Shown here piece after piece: positions 13,165 through 22,884 of a stretch of DNA of 44,849 nt; positions within the stretch are counted from its first letter, which is position 1; every line of letters starts with the position of its first letter. The stretch comes from Phoronis australis (taxonomy: Eukaryota > Phoronida > Phoronidae): positions 1,398,071 through 1,442,919 of the forward strand of contig NMRA01000017.1 in NCBI GenBank assembly GCA_002633005.1. Reading direction: 5' to 3'. The notes under the pieces were generated by a model. That model ran no database searches and was not told the origin of the DNA. It was given only the letters and a program-made list of their open reading frames with translations. The translations under genes were made by a program, and so were the position numbers.

Positions 13165-13780
13165 TGATAAACTGATGATGGCGAATTAGCGTCGCGTAAC
13201 CTGGTGAAATCTGTACGCGACAGGCTTCAAAACTTGTTAAATAGTTTTTCTTGATGTTTACGTCATTTTTTATCTCCCGACCTTTACTCTCTAATTAAAC
13301 AACAGCCCTATAAACAGCTCGATGCTTGCATTGCAATCTACTAGGACTCGACGATAATAAGATACTCTTTCTGCTCAATTTTAGTTAAAAACTTCAAAAC
13401 CCCCCGGATTTTTACGCAAGATATTTGAGTCGAAAATAAAGCCCAAATAATACCCATTCAACACAACTCCAAATATTTCCAGACTTAAGTGAATTTAATA
13501 TAGGTTTTTTAGATTAATTTTTATTTTAGTGGTGCACCAGCACCATAAAATGGCCGCCGTAGTCAGTGACAGCTTAACAGTGTATTATGGGTAATCACTC
13601 AACTGCCGCTATATGTACACGAGGCAACTTCTGAGCTAACATTTGGGATTTTGTTACTCCATGCGCCAAAACAAGCTTAAGCCAGACTGTGACTAACCAT
13701 CGTAACTGATTCACAAATTAATGCTCGTGACTAAGCCGCGATGCTGAAAACCTCGCTTATTTCTCTCAAAATGTATCAGT
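13165..13780. other. Non-coding stretch
   Basis: Nothing recognised beyond short AT-rich runs and a GTGCACCAGCAC/ATGGCCGCC motif near 13532-13559. Confidence 0.5.
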
Positions 13781-14319
13781 TTAAAAATTCAAATACGGCT
13801 GTTATTCACTTTTCAATTTTAAAAACAGTCATCTTGGTCGTTTACCTTTAATTACTTGTTGTTCGTCTTTTGACTTTGAAACCAGTACGCTTAAAAGGCG
13901 CATTGGTTTACGACAGCAATACATATTCAGGCAAGTTCATGAATAATGACTACCTCACTTCCATCCGTGACGGCGTCCTTTAATGTGCCGATGATTTCAC
14001 TGAATACTCTGAGGCAAACAGTGCATGCTTTCTCGTCCACTTGTGTGCAAATCCTGTTAGCGTAAGATTTGCGTAATGTATTCTCTAATTTCTTTTACAA
14101 CGCATCGAGTTTAAAAATTCGAAGACAGCTAATATTTAATTTTCAATTTTAAAAACAGTCATGATAGTCGTTTGCTTTACTTAATGTTCGTTTTTTTACT
14201 TTGAAAAAAGAACACTAAGCCGGCGCTTTGGTTACGACCGCAGTTATATATTCCTATACACATTCGGCGAAGCCCATGATTTGCTCACATCAATCTGTGA
14301 CGGCGCCATAAAGACTTAA

Positions 14320-14477
14320 AGGCGAAGGCAACCTTTTTTCATGTCATTTTGAGCTAAAATAAGGTTTGTTGGTTATCCTAGACACATTTTCCACTTAATT
14401 ACAGCTTTTCATAATTTTGTTAATTACTCGTCCGCTATTCCGGAAGTGACGTTTTAGGAGGCAAGCATTTCGCGCCA
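14320..14477 (+). repeat. Left terminal inverted repeat of the Kolobok-like element
   Basis: Begins AGGCGAAGGCAACC and includes ATTCCGGAAGTGACG near its inner end. It pairs with 15857-16014 with few mismatches and recurs at 43775. Confidence 0.9.
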
Positions 14478-14584
14478 ATTTCTTTTCATATAGTCTGACT
14501 GTGAGAGCTGCCGAGTCAGTCATTGTTCTACCTCGGTTGTGTTAAGTTACGTCGTCGTTTGCTTTCATTCACTAGTCAGTCAAC

Positions 14585-15400
14585 ATTCCACACTGTTGCT
14601 GCGTACCGGGATGTACTAATTATCGTCTAACGCGCACTTTGGGAGTACCTTAGCATCGCTTTCCGATGGATGACACACTTCGCCGTACTTGGCTCGTTCG
14701 TTTGAAGAACGCAGCGTTATCCGTCCACGCAACGTACAAAGCAGTCGAGAATTACTGTGTGTGTGGCAAGCACTTTCTGCCGTCCGATTACGAAAGGGAT
14801 TTGTACGCTGAACCGATGAAGGTCCCTGCGAAACAACGCCTGAAGAAGGATGCCATTCCGTCTGTGTTGATTCCCGGCAGTGCCCCGTCGCCACCCCCGA
14901 GAAGTGCGTTTTTGAAGAGAGAAGCCTCGCTAGCTGTGGCCAGTACTGTGACTGGAGCCAGTGGAGGCACTTCATCCACTGTCACCCATGCCTACGAACG
15001 TACCCCAGAGCGTGCCATTCCTGGAACCAGTAGTGATTCGCCCTGTGCTGTTTTCTCCAGCCCAGAGCCTCTAAGCAGCCCTGCAGCGATATTGAGTAGT
15101 GGGAGTGATTACAGGCCCAGTTCGACACCCAGTGAAGAGGACAGTTCGTCGTCCAGTGAACAGATCGGTGAGCCAAACTTTGATAAGTTTATTGTGGACT
15201 TGTCTAAAGTGTTGAAGCTATTTAGAAGGTGCCAGGCGTGTGGCGAGGGAGTCACACGACACGATGTAAGCAGTTTGGGTGCTCGGGTCACCATCCAGTG
15301 GGAGTGTGTCGCGGGACACTCTGGCAAGTGGGACAGTTGTTCCTCTGTCCGTAGTATGCCGGAGGTCCATTTAACCGTGTCCAGTAGTGGCTTGGCTTCG
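14585..15400 (+). pseudogene. THAP zinc finger plus CxxC module, N-terminal part of a Kolobok-type transposase (decayed, truncated)
   Basis: In one frame the sequence shows a C2CH THAP domain: CCVPGC (from 14597), HRFP (14654), an LRRTW motif, then a second zinc pair C...HF, followed by a Lys/Arg and AIPSV segment. After a Ser/Pro-rich linker comes a second zinc-like module, CQACG ... WECVAGH ... GKWDSC (about 15229-15345), which I take as the N-terminal Cys/His module of transposases of this kind. A TAG (14651-14653) interrupts the THAP domain, and the expected start position carries ATT (14585-14587), so the ORF that can be read from 14666 lacks the first zinc ligands. After about 15345 the frame runs into the antisense of the neighbouring P2X7-like gene, consistent with loss of the catalytic part. 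THAP domains bind DNA; here the likely role was end recognition. Identity as THAP is firm; the superfamily is inferred from the TTAA target. Confidence 0.75.
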
Positions 15401-15683
15401 TCGAACTCTGAACAGCGCAAGCATTCCATTGAGGTACATGTAGGCATAACAACGCACACAGTGCATTTGCACCAAGATGTGTCACCACGTCTGTCCTCAG
15501 TAGCCGCCTCGTTTCTCTCAACAGCTGCCTGTGCCTGTGCGTACTCTGCCTCGTTATAATCGGGCTCAAACATGTACCCACTGAATGTCCGTGAAAAAAT
15601 TTCTCGTCACCACTGCTGTGAACAAGGTCTCCGTCACTCGCACTACTGTCACTGTGATTCGGGTCACCGACTCCAGCCATTTT
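15400..15683 (-). pseudogene. P2X7-C-terminal (ballast) domain-like gene fragment in the transposon
   Basis: On the minus strand an ORF begins MAGVGDP (ATG at 15683), with an acidic Ser-rich leader. A second frame from about 15573 reads MFEPDYNEAEY, an Ala/Glu helix, then GDTSWCKCTVCVVMPT and MECLRCSEF. The order FEP.Y, WC.C..C...PT, EC.CC.E is the signature of the zinc-binding domain found in the cytoplasmic tail of P2X7 receptors and in many invertebrate proteins lacking the channel. One expected Cys is Arg here (LRC), whereas the copy at 44.2 kb keeps Cys. Leader and domain lie in different frames, so this copy is broken or has an intron at the join. It ends at the deletion junction after FDEAK. 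No channel segments are present; its role in the transposon is unknown. Confidence 0.65.
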
Positions 15684-15856
15684 CGGCTTACAACACACTA
15701 AACAATCCCTAAATCCAACGTAGTTGAGTTCTTTACTAACCTATCTTGCCGTAGAATACTCGCCGATGGAAAGTGGTGGCGACAATTGTTGAAAAACAGC
15801 ACAAAACAAAAGTAGAATAGAACAGATTCGCACGGTAAACTCAACGCAAAACCAAG

Positions 15857-16014
15857 TGGCGGGAAACGCTTGCCTCCTAAAACGTCACTTCCGGAGTAGA
15901 GGACAAGTAATTAATAAAATTACGAAAAGCTGTAATTAAGTGGAAAATATGTCTAGGATAACCAACCAACCTTATTTTAGCTCAAAATGACATGAAAAAA
16001 GGTTGCCTTCGCCT
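15857..16014 (-). repeat. Right terminal inverted repeat of the Kolobok-like element
   Basis: Inverted copy of 14320-14477; ends GGTTGCCTTCGCCT before TTAA. Confidence 0.9.
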
Positions 16015-16025
16015 TTAAATGTGCC

Positions 16026-16222
16026 AAGGAATTCGCTGCGAAGAGTCACAAGAAGGGCCGTGCCCGAGTGCTGTCTAATCAAATGCTTACAGGCAACGTC
16101 AGCCCTGGAGTTCTGCGCCTTCTGCTGTCACGGGGATGGTCTTGGGAGGGGATTAATGCACCAGCATATCCCCAATGATCCTGTCCGTGACAGGTATTAC
16201 AGGTATTACAAGGAATTCGCTG
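16026..16222 (+). mobile_element. 5'-truncated LINE-like 3' fragment with 13-bp target duplication
   Basis: The 13-mer AAGGAATTCGCTG occurs at 16026-16038 and 16210-16222. The first unit of the tandem duplication has only one corresponding site (ATGATTTCACTG), so the 171 bp between them is an insertion. It contains a 45-codon open tail ending at TGA (16176-16178), with SPGVLRLLLSRGWSWEG near its end. The 3' end then carries a short tandem tail (AGGTATTAC twice). A long variable target duplication, missing 5' part and repetitive 3' tail are hallmarks of target-primed insertion. The parent family was not identified. Confidence 0.6.
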
Positions 16223-16739
16223 GTTTCAATGGGGTGAATAGTGCGCGTTTTCTCGTCCAATTGCGTGCAAATCCTGTTAGCGCAAGATATGCCTAAGGAA
16301 TGAAGTTACCGCCCACTTTAAAAGCTTTTAAATAAAAATCAAAAGTGAAGAAGACAGACACAAACAGGGCTGAAAGTTGTGAAAAAAAAAACTTTCTGGA
16401 CTTACCAGGGCGGTTTCTGGGCTTACCCCAGCCACCTGTACCACCCGGATGGAGTCAACTTCAACCGGTGTGGCCTCCAAAAACACGCGTTTGGCTATTG
16501 GTCACCACCTTCACCAACTAGGCATTCTCACCCTCTAGTCCCTCCCCCCATACCTCACCCTCCCTTCCATGTATTTCCTTTATATTTATTTCATATATTT
16601 TTATTCTTTGCTCAAAGTATTCTCACATTCCGGCGGTTTGTCTACAGAGGGCCTTGCAATGTTCTGTTCTAATCACTATTTCGTCGGTGTTTTTCCAACG
16701 AGGTTCTTCTTTTAATCACAGGATTATTTATATCCCCTT

Positions 16740-17385
16740 ATTTACATCCTTTACTGGACAAGGTTGGCAAGGGTACATGTCACTCTACACGATCTTCAAT
16801 CACTGATCGGACTACTCAACTTCTCCTGCTCATTCATCATGCCCTGCTGCGAATACCTGTGTCGCCTCATCAACCTCACCATTGGTATTTCTAGACCAGA
16901 CCACTTAGTCACTCTCAGTAAGGAAGCCAGAGCAGACTTCAGGGCTTGGTTAATTTCCTCCAAGAGTTCAACGGGAAAGCACTGTTCCTATTCGACGAAT
17001 GTACATCTTTTGACACCATCAAACAGTAGTCCGACGCTGTAAGCACCAGTGGGGGCTTCGCGGCACCACTGGAGGCTTCCTGGTTTGCCAGCACTTGGCC
17101 GGCCCACCTCCAGCACCATCACATTACGTCATCGCGCTGGAGCTGTAGGGCTCAAAACTCGCCAGCTGCAAGATTCTCTTTCTAGGTGACAACAATGCTG
17201 TCGTCGACATTATCAACAAGACCTCTTCCCATCACCCCCATTATGTCCGTAGTTCGTCGTCTCGTCCTCTCTGCTCTTACCTTTAAAGTTCATTTTGTGC
17301 TAAACCTATGCCTGGCTTCATTAACGTTGTTGATGTTGACGCACTTTCTCGTTTCAACTTTCAGATTGCATTTTCCCAGGGTTTT
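16740..17385 (+). pseudogene. DIRS/Ngaro-type retrotransposon: RT end and RNase H region, decayed
   Basis: Plus-strand fragments in shifting frames show VTLHDLQSLIGLLNFSCS (from about 16776), then LSKEARADFRAWL (about 16915-16953), which matches the RT/RNase H connection of tyrosine-recombinase retrotransposons. At 17189 a GDNNAVVDIINKTSS motif appears (RNase H), a frameshift follows, then IMSVVRRLVLSAL, and another shift leads to DVDALSRFNF near 17333-17362. The RT catalytic motif and most of gag are missing, and the tyrosine recombinase starts almost at once downstream with no methyltransferase between. That arrangement is closer to Ngaro or compact DIRS elements than to DIRS1. At least two frameshifts make it inactive. 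Confidence 0.7.
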
Positions 17386-18703
17386 TGGCTGAGCCCTCAT
17401 CTGACGCCGATCCCACCACATCTCTTGGAGGCGTGACCAGACTGCTCCGGGCTTCCCTGGCCCCTTCCACTCTACAGTCCTACACCCGTATCTTCAAGAA
17501 CTTTTCAAAGTTCCACCTATCCTCTAAACTCTACCCTTTTGCCTTGCCCATTAACACAACTACTTTAGCCAACTAAATCTCCCATCTTTTCGAATCTGGC
17601 CTTCGAGTGCCTCGTCTATCCTGTCCCATGTTTTGCCCACAAACTGGACAACCTCACTGACTCTATCTCCTCCTTTTTCATCAAAAAGCTCCTCAGAGAC
17701 GCTTGCAATCTCCGCTCATCTGCTGACAAACAAATGTCCTTTACCTCAGTCTTGCTGCATGACGGCGACATCCCGTTGCTCCCAACTTGTTCGATTCTAT
17801 AGCCCAACAACAAGTTGGGAAGTTTACCCTGTAGCCAATATCTTACACGACTGATTACTCCATTCTGGCATTTAGGGTTGGGGGGCCTGCGCTCTTTTGT
17901 TCGATAATTGCTCCAATCTCCGATCAGATCGCACCTATCCTGACTGGGCTGGGCTGATAAAAATGAAAGTTAAGTTATAACTTATTTAAGCTTAAACCAA
18001 TAGCATTTCTGAATTCCTCGTCAAATGCTGATCTTGTTCCGTTTTTAAATCACCAAACTCGCCCAACTACAACAGAATTTAATACAATCTATTCTGTCCA
18101 AACGGATTAGCAACGCACTGGGTTTGACTGTGTTCTGAATACGCGTTCGGTAATAGCGTGCAACCACCATACGTTTCCTTTGAAGCCTGGGAGGTAATTG
18201 GCCTGCTTGTTATCATACGGGACAAAAGACTGAGCTGGGCAGTTCACAAAAGAGCCAGATGTTATCGCACGTACAGCACCCCGCACGTCTGGAAAAGTTG
18301 CTGAACGACAGAACGCTGTAATGGCTCCGTCTGTTCGACTCCTGACCTCCGTTCTTTTACCGACTCCGTTCTCGCACGAGTCATGTTCCCCCTAACCTTT
18401 CAAGCCTTTCTCGGAGGCGGCGAATGCACACTAACCTCCTCAATTCTCAGTTCTCATGTCATCCAGGACAGCGACGTCGTTTTCTCACCCTCTGGCGACT
18501 CTGTGGTCAACACCATCAGTACTTTTAAGCACAGCTCGGGACCAGTCTCATCCTGCCGTCCAATCTCCCCCATTGCCCCGTAGCCGCCCTAACTTTGCAC
18601 TTTTCTACCTTTCAGTCCACTCCAGGCTCCCTGTTAACACCTCAGGTGATCACCGGTAACCCGTTCCTGCTTCAACTCGATGTCAATTAAAGTAGTTTCC
18701 TGT

Positions 18704-18708
18704 ACAGG
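18704..18708. repeat. Target-site duplication (left) of the gypsy element
   Basis: ACAGG directly precedes the LTR; the same five bases follow the right LTR at 23029-23033. Confidence 0.92.
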
Positions 18709-18852
18709 TGCGGTAACTTGGTTAGTAAAGTCAGAGAGAAAACTAGCCACGTCTGACAACAACCATGTTTTTATTACCCAACATCCTTAGCTACACCACA
18801 CCAGAGACACCAAGTGTCGAACAAGTACACTAGACGCAATCAAGATACTGCA
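18709..18852 (-). repeat. 3' LTR of the gypsy element
   Basis: 144 bp, TGCGGTAACTTGG...ATACTGCA on the plus strand, identical to 22885-23028. Confidence 0.95.
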
Positions 18853-18865
18853 TCCCTCCCTTCCT
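18853..18865 (-). promoter_or_regulatory. Polypurine tract
   Basis: On the minus strand AGGAAGGGAGGGA ends exactly at the 3' LTR, the expected place for plus-strand DNA priming. Confidence 0.85.
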
Positions 18866-18922
18866 AAGTCTAAACTTAACTCTACTTATGAGTTACACAC
18901 TAAACACAAGAGTCAAAGTGCT

Positions 18923-21900
18923 CTACAAGTCAAGTCTATCAGGAGCCTTCACAGTCCGTTGTGAGCGACGAACAACTGGTGTTCCGGTTGGCGGTATATT
19001 GTTCACCACATCTGGCACGATACCCTGATCTGAAGGTTTATCAATAGAATTATTAACACTAGTGTCTGGTACAAACACAAAATCCTTAGAGTCAGCACTA
19101 ATGAATGAATCTGATTTCAGTTCACGATCTGGTTTCATGCTATGAACAATATGATCAACATGGCGCTTCAGGACACGTCCATCATCCAGCTCAATCAAAA
19201 ACGTAACTGGACCACTCTGATCAGCAACTGTTCCGAACAACCATTTTGCATCACCTGAAGCATGATTTTTTACCAAAACTTTGTCACCAACATCGAATGT
19301 TCGCAATCGAGCAGACTTATCATGCTGGCTCTTTTGATCCATTTGTTTTTCCGCCACTTTTGCATTCAAATTGGGCCGCAAATTGTCCAAACGCGATCTG
19401 ATCTTCCGAGAATAAAGTATCTCGCACGGCGGTTCACCGGTAGTTGTTTGTGGCGTTAACCGGTACCACATCAAAAACTTTGACACACGCTCACTCAGTG
19501 TTTTACCACTGACTTTCTTGAGTCCTTCCTTCACAGTCTGAACAGCTTTCTCAGCCATACCATTGGACGACGGATGGTATGGAGAAACAAGGGTATGCTT
19601 AACAGCATTACTGTTTAAGAAGTCCTTGAATTCACGACTGGTGAAACACGTACCATTATCACTGACTATGACACGGGGAACTCCCCTGTCCGCGAAAGAT
19701 TTCCGCAATCCATCAATGGTAGCACTAGTTGAAGTTGAATGAGTTATGTGAACATCGATCCATTTTGACTTAGAGTCAATAATAATCAACAGCATTTTCC
19801 CTTCAAATGGACCGGCATAGTCTATGTGCAGTCGTTCCCAAGGCTCACCTGGGAAGACCCAAGGGTGCAGCGGTGCATTCGCTGGGGCTTTCCTACTCTG
19901 GCAGCATGACGAACAACCACGGACGACACGTTCAATCTCTGAGTCCATGTTAGGGTACCACACATAACACCTCGCTAATGCCTTCATTCTAGACATTCCC
20001 GGATGGGCTTCATGAAGTTCACTGAGAATGTGTGTACGCAATACGGTGGGGATTACTAAACGACAACCCCAAAGTAAACAGCCATCCTCCAAACTCAGCT
20101 CGAGCTTACGATTGTAGAATGGACGAAAATTGTCACCAATGTCCGACGGCCAACCAAATTTCACGAAGTGCACGACTTTCGAAAGAATAGGGTCTCGTGC
20201 GGTCAAACGTTTCACTTCGGCTACGTTTGCACAAGTCGATGACAACTGTTCCTTAAGCCAATTTACACGTCCGGGTACAGCGACATCCGTAGGAGCAGGG
20301 TCGACCGGTAATCGGCTCAGCGCGTCAGCATTTCTAAGTTTAGAACCCGGTTTATACCGAATCTCATAACAATATGCTGATAGTATCAACGACCAACGCG
20401 TTAAACGATCTGAAGCCATTTGCGGAATCCCTTTTCTTGTTCCGAAAATATTCATCAAGGGTTTATGATCAGTCTCGATAACAAAGTTTCTTCCATACAA
20501 ATACTGATGGAAATACTTCAACCCGAAAATAATTGCAAGTCCCTCTTTGTCTAACTGACTATAGTTCTTTTCCGCACTGCTTAGAGTTCGTGAGGCAAAA
20601 GCTATCGGGCGCTCATCTGGATCAGTATGTGCAATAACAGCACCGACACCATACGCAGATGCATCACAGGTGAGTACTATCGGTTTTTCCGGATCATAAT
20701 GAGCGAGCACAGTGTCAGAACACAGCAAATCCTTTGATGCACGAAATGCGTCTTCTTGGCGGCTCGACCAACGCCAAGATTTGTTTTTGCGTAATAATTC
20801 GTACAGAGGTGCAAACTGTGTTGACGCATTGCGAATGTATTTGCCGTAGTAATTTACCATTCCAAGGTAAGCTCTCAGTTCAGACACATTATTCGGCACT
20901 GGGGCATTTCTAATGGCCTCGATTTTAGCATTAGTAGGATGAAGTCCTTGTGCGTCAATACGGTGACCTAAATACTCGATCTCGTCCTGTAAGAAATTAC
21001 ACTTTGAACGATTTAATGTGAGTCCAGCATCTGACAGCTTTTGCAAAACAGCTTTCAGATTTGCAAAATGTTCATCCCGTGTTTTACCCGTAATGACTAT
21101 GTCATCTAAGTACACTATGACACCGGGTAACCCTTGTAATAACGTGTCTATGGCGCGTTGCCAAATCGCAGGGGCGGACGCGATTCCAAACGCTAGTCGC
21201 TCTTGACAATACAGACCACGATGAGTGTTGATCGTTAGATACTCTTTCGAGCGATCATCAACTTTCATCTGTAAGTAGGCGTTGCTCATGTCCAGTTTTG
21301 AAAACTGGCTACCAAGAGCTAACTTAGTCTGCAGTTCGTCGATTCTCGGTAATGGGTACTTATCAAGAATTGCAACTTGGTTCACAGTCACTCGATAGTC
21401 GCCGCAAATGCGAATTTTCCCATTAGCCTTTACCACGGGCACAATGGGGGTAGCCCACCTCGAAGATTCCACTGGGCTAATGATTCCCAATGATTCTAAT
21501 CGATCAAGTTCTTCGTCCACTTTATCACGGAGAGCAAAGGGTACCGAGCGAGCCTTGAAAAACCGAGGTTTCACATCGGACGGTATGTGTAAACGTGCTT
21601 CGACGCCTTTCATGAGACCAAGTTCATCGGAGAATAAGTGAGCAAATGCATTTAACATTTCATCTAAGTCACTAACTTTCGCAGATAACTTGTTAACGAC
21701 GTTACAATCACTCAGGAGACGGTCGCTCCAGTCAGGACCAAGCAAAACAGCTAACCAGTCACGGCCAAGTAAACATGGCCCATCACCAGGGACCACCAAA
21801 AATGACAAGTCATACTTCTGGCCATTAGCTGTCACGCAAACATCGGCTTTACCGCGCAAATCAAGTTGCTCTTTCGTATATGTATACAGAGTATCATCCG

Positions 21901-22849
21901 CAGGTCTCAGTTTGGGTTTTGCACTTGAATAATGACTATCAAACTGCCTTTGGGTTACAATTGTTCGCGGAGAGCCAGTGTCAAGCTCAAATTGCATAGG
22001 ATTTCCATCCACACACATTAGTGTTTTCACAGGTAGCTCAAACTTACCCTTATTATATAAAGTATTTAACAAGGAGCCATTGTCCGCTGACACATGGTTC
22101 ATACGTTTGGTTTTCGATTTCGGTTTCGATGATTTCGAAGGTACAGAACGGTCTGGGCATTTCCGTTGAATGTGTCCCGTTCTGTGGCATCCATGACATT
22201 CCGCGTCTCTGAATCCACATTTGTCTGGGTAGTGTTGACCTCCACAACGAAAACACGGTTTGGGGGGTTTCTGTTGCTGTGGTTTGTGATGTACGTGGTT
22301 CACACTTGAGGTTGGAGACTGACCAATGCCTAAATCCCTAGCATTGTCTACTGCCATTTCCATGCTTGAGCAGATCTCATGGGCCTTGGAGAAGGTTAGG
22401 TCTTTAATTGCAAACAACCGCTTTTGAATTTCAAAGTTCTCAACCCCACACACAAGCCGATCTCGTAGCATGTCCTCCAGGTTGTTGCCATAATTGCAAT
22501 GTGCTGCCAACTCCTGCAACCTACTGATAAAATTTGACATTTTCTCCCCTTTTTCACGTTTTGCGGAATTAAATTTATATCGTGCAACAATGGGGTTAGG
22601 TGTAGGAGAATAGTGGTTTTTTAACACATCAAGAAGCTCAGAATACGACTTATTCTCTGGTTTAGACGGTTGGATTAAGTTCCTCACCAACTGGTAGGTT
22701 TCCGATCCACACGAGGTCAAGAAAATGGCGCGCTTCTTGATCATTGTGTCTATGTCATTCGCCACGAAATAAAACTCTAAACGTTCCACATACGATTGCC
22801 ACGATTCCACCGCTTGGTCAAAATAAGACAGAGCACCGTGGACTGCCAT
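18923..22849 (-). CDS. Gag-Pol polyprotein of the Ty3/gypsy retrotransposon
   Basis: 1308 codons without interruption. Order: gag capsid-like region (about 1-190); two zinc knuckles, CFRCGGQHYPDKC (from C199) and a CxxC...H...C unit ending near 232; aspartic protease with DTGS (D290); reverse transcriptase with the YLDD catalytic box (580-583); RNase H with CDASAYG (D729); integrase HHCC zinc domain (from H946) and catalytic triad D1010, D1064, E1100 with the canonical 35-residue D-E spacing; then a GPV-containing region like the GPY/F module (about 1195-1225). All expected catalytic residues are present, so it could be active. Gag and pol are in one frame, so no frameshift is needed. The ATG lies shortly after the primer-binding site. 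It copies element RNA into DNA in cytoplasmic particles and inserts it in the nucleus. Confidence 0.95.
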   Translation of the reverse strand: MAVHGALSYFDQAVESWQSYVERLEFYFVANDIDTMIKKRAIFLTSCGSETYQLVRNLIQPSKPENKSYSELLDVLKNHYSPTPNPIVARYKFNSAKREKGEKMSNFISRLQELAAHCNYGNNLEDMLRDRLVCGVENFEIQKRLFAIKDLTFSKAHEICSSMEMAVDNARDLGIGQSPTSSVNHVHHKPQQQKPPKPCFRCGGQHYPDKCGFRDAECHGCHRTGHIQRKCPDRSVPSKSSKPKSKTKRMNHVSADNGSLLNTLYNKGKFELPVKTLMCVDGNPMQFELDTGSPRTIVTQRQFDSHYSSAKPKLRPADDTLYTYTKEQLDLRGKADVCVTANGQKYDLSFLVVPGDGPCLLGRDWLAVLLGPDWSDRLLSDCNVVNKLSAKVSDLDEMLNAFAHLFSDELGLMKGVEARLHIPSDVKPRFFKARSVPFALRDKVDEELDRLESLGIISPVESSRWATPIVPVVKANGKIRICGDYRVTVNQVAILDKYPLPRIDELQTKLALGSQFSKLDMSNAYLQMKVDDRSKEYLTINTHRGLYCQERLAFGIASAPAIWQRAIDTLLQGLPGVIVYLDDIVITGKTRDEHFANLKAVLQKLSDAGLTLNRSKCNFLQDEIEYLGHRIDAQGLHPTNAKIEAIRNAPVPNNVSELRAYLGMVNYYGKYIRNASTQFAPLYELLRKNKSWRWSSRQEDAFRASKDLLCSDTVLAHYDPEKPIVLTCDASAYGVGAVIAHTDPDERPIAFASRTLSSAEKNYSQLDKEGLAIIFGLKYFHQYLYGRNFVIETDHKPLMNIFGTRKGIPQMASDRLTRWSLILSAYCYEIRYKPGSKLRNADALSRLPVDPAPTDVAVPGRVNWLKEQLSSTCANVAEVKRLTARDPILSKVVHFVKFGWPSDIGDNFRPFYNRKLELSLEDGCLLWGCRLVIPTVLRTHILSELHEAHPGMSRMKALARCYVWYPNMDSEIERVVRGCSSCCQSRKAPANAPLHPWVFPGEPWERLHIDYAGPFEGKMLLIIIDSKSKWIDVHITHSTSTSATIDGLRKSFADRGVPRVIVSDNGTCFTSREFKDFLNSNAVKHTLVSPYHPSSNGMAEKAVQTVKEGLKKVSGKTLSERVSKFLMWYRLTPQTTTGEPPCEILYSRKIRSRLDNLRPNLNAKVAEKQMDQKSQHDKSARLRTFDVGDKVLVKNHASGDAKWLFGTVADQSGPVTFLIELDDGRVLKRHVDHIVHSMKPDRELKSDSFISADSKDFVFVPDTSVNNSIDKPSDQGIVPDVVNNIPPTGTPVVRRSQRTVKAPDRLDL

Positions 22850-22864
22850 TCTGATCCAAAGTTT

Positions 22865-22877
22865 ATCCTCGTCGCCA
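22865..22877 (-). promoter_or_regulatory. Primer-binding site of the gypsy element
   Basis: TGGCGACGAGGAT on the minus strand near the 5' LTR. The first bases pair with a tRNA 3' end ...CGTCGCCA, most likely tRNA-Ser. The second gypsy element has the same motif at 24371. Confidence 0.8.
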
Positions 22878-22884
22878 ATAAATA

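Larger units (their letters stand above)
14316..16018. mobile_element. Kolobok-like DNA transposon, internally deleted copy (with TTAA target duplication)
   Basis: The element proper is 14320-16014 (1695 bp), with TTAA at 14316-14319 and 16015-16018. Terminal inverted repeats of 158 bp (14320-14477 and 15857-16014) begin AGGCGAAGGCAACC and are nearly identical. The empty site in the adjacent tandem unit (near 13980-13990) has a single TTAA, which confirms the insertion boundaries. A TTAA target plus a THAP zinc finger is the combination known for the Kolobok superfamily; piggyBac also uses TTAA but lacks THAP. The interior holds a 5' transposase-like fragment on the plus strand and a P2X7-tail-like gene on the minus strand, joined head-on at about 15330-15400. 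This looks like an internal deletion, because no catalytic transposase domain remains. Confidence 0.85.
13783..16300 (+). repeat. Tandem duplication of a ~320-bp unit, second unit disrupted
   Basis: Unit 1 (about 13783-14105) and unit 2 (from about 14107) share TTTAAAAATTC, TTTTCAATTTTAAAAACAGT, GTCGTTTGC or GTCGTTTAC, GTGACGGCG, AATGTGCC, TTTCTCGTCCA and GTGCAAATCCTGTTAGCG. Unit 2 is broken twice: by a TTAA-flanked DNA transposon (14320-16014) and by a small segment flanked by 13-bp direct repeats (16026-16222). Unit 1 lacks both, so it serves as an internal empty-site reference. The unit's own function is unknown. Confidence 0.8.

Noticed and set aside
14616-15176. Minus-strand ORFs opposite the THAP gene
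   Set aside because: They are antisense shadows of the plus-strand THAP/CxxC frame, which has recognisable zinc ligands while these do not.
15400-15683. True P2X7 ion-channel gene
   Set aside because: No transmembrane or extracellular channel sequence; only the zinc-binding tail-like module is present, and it lies within a transposon.
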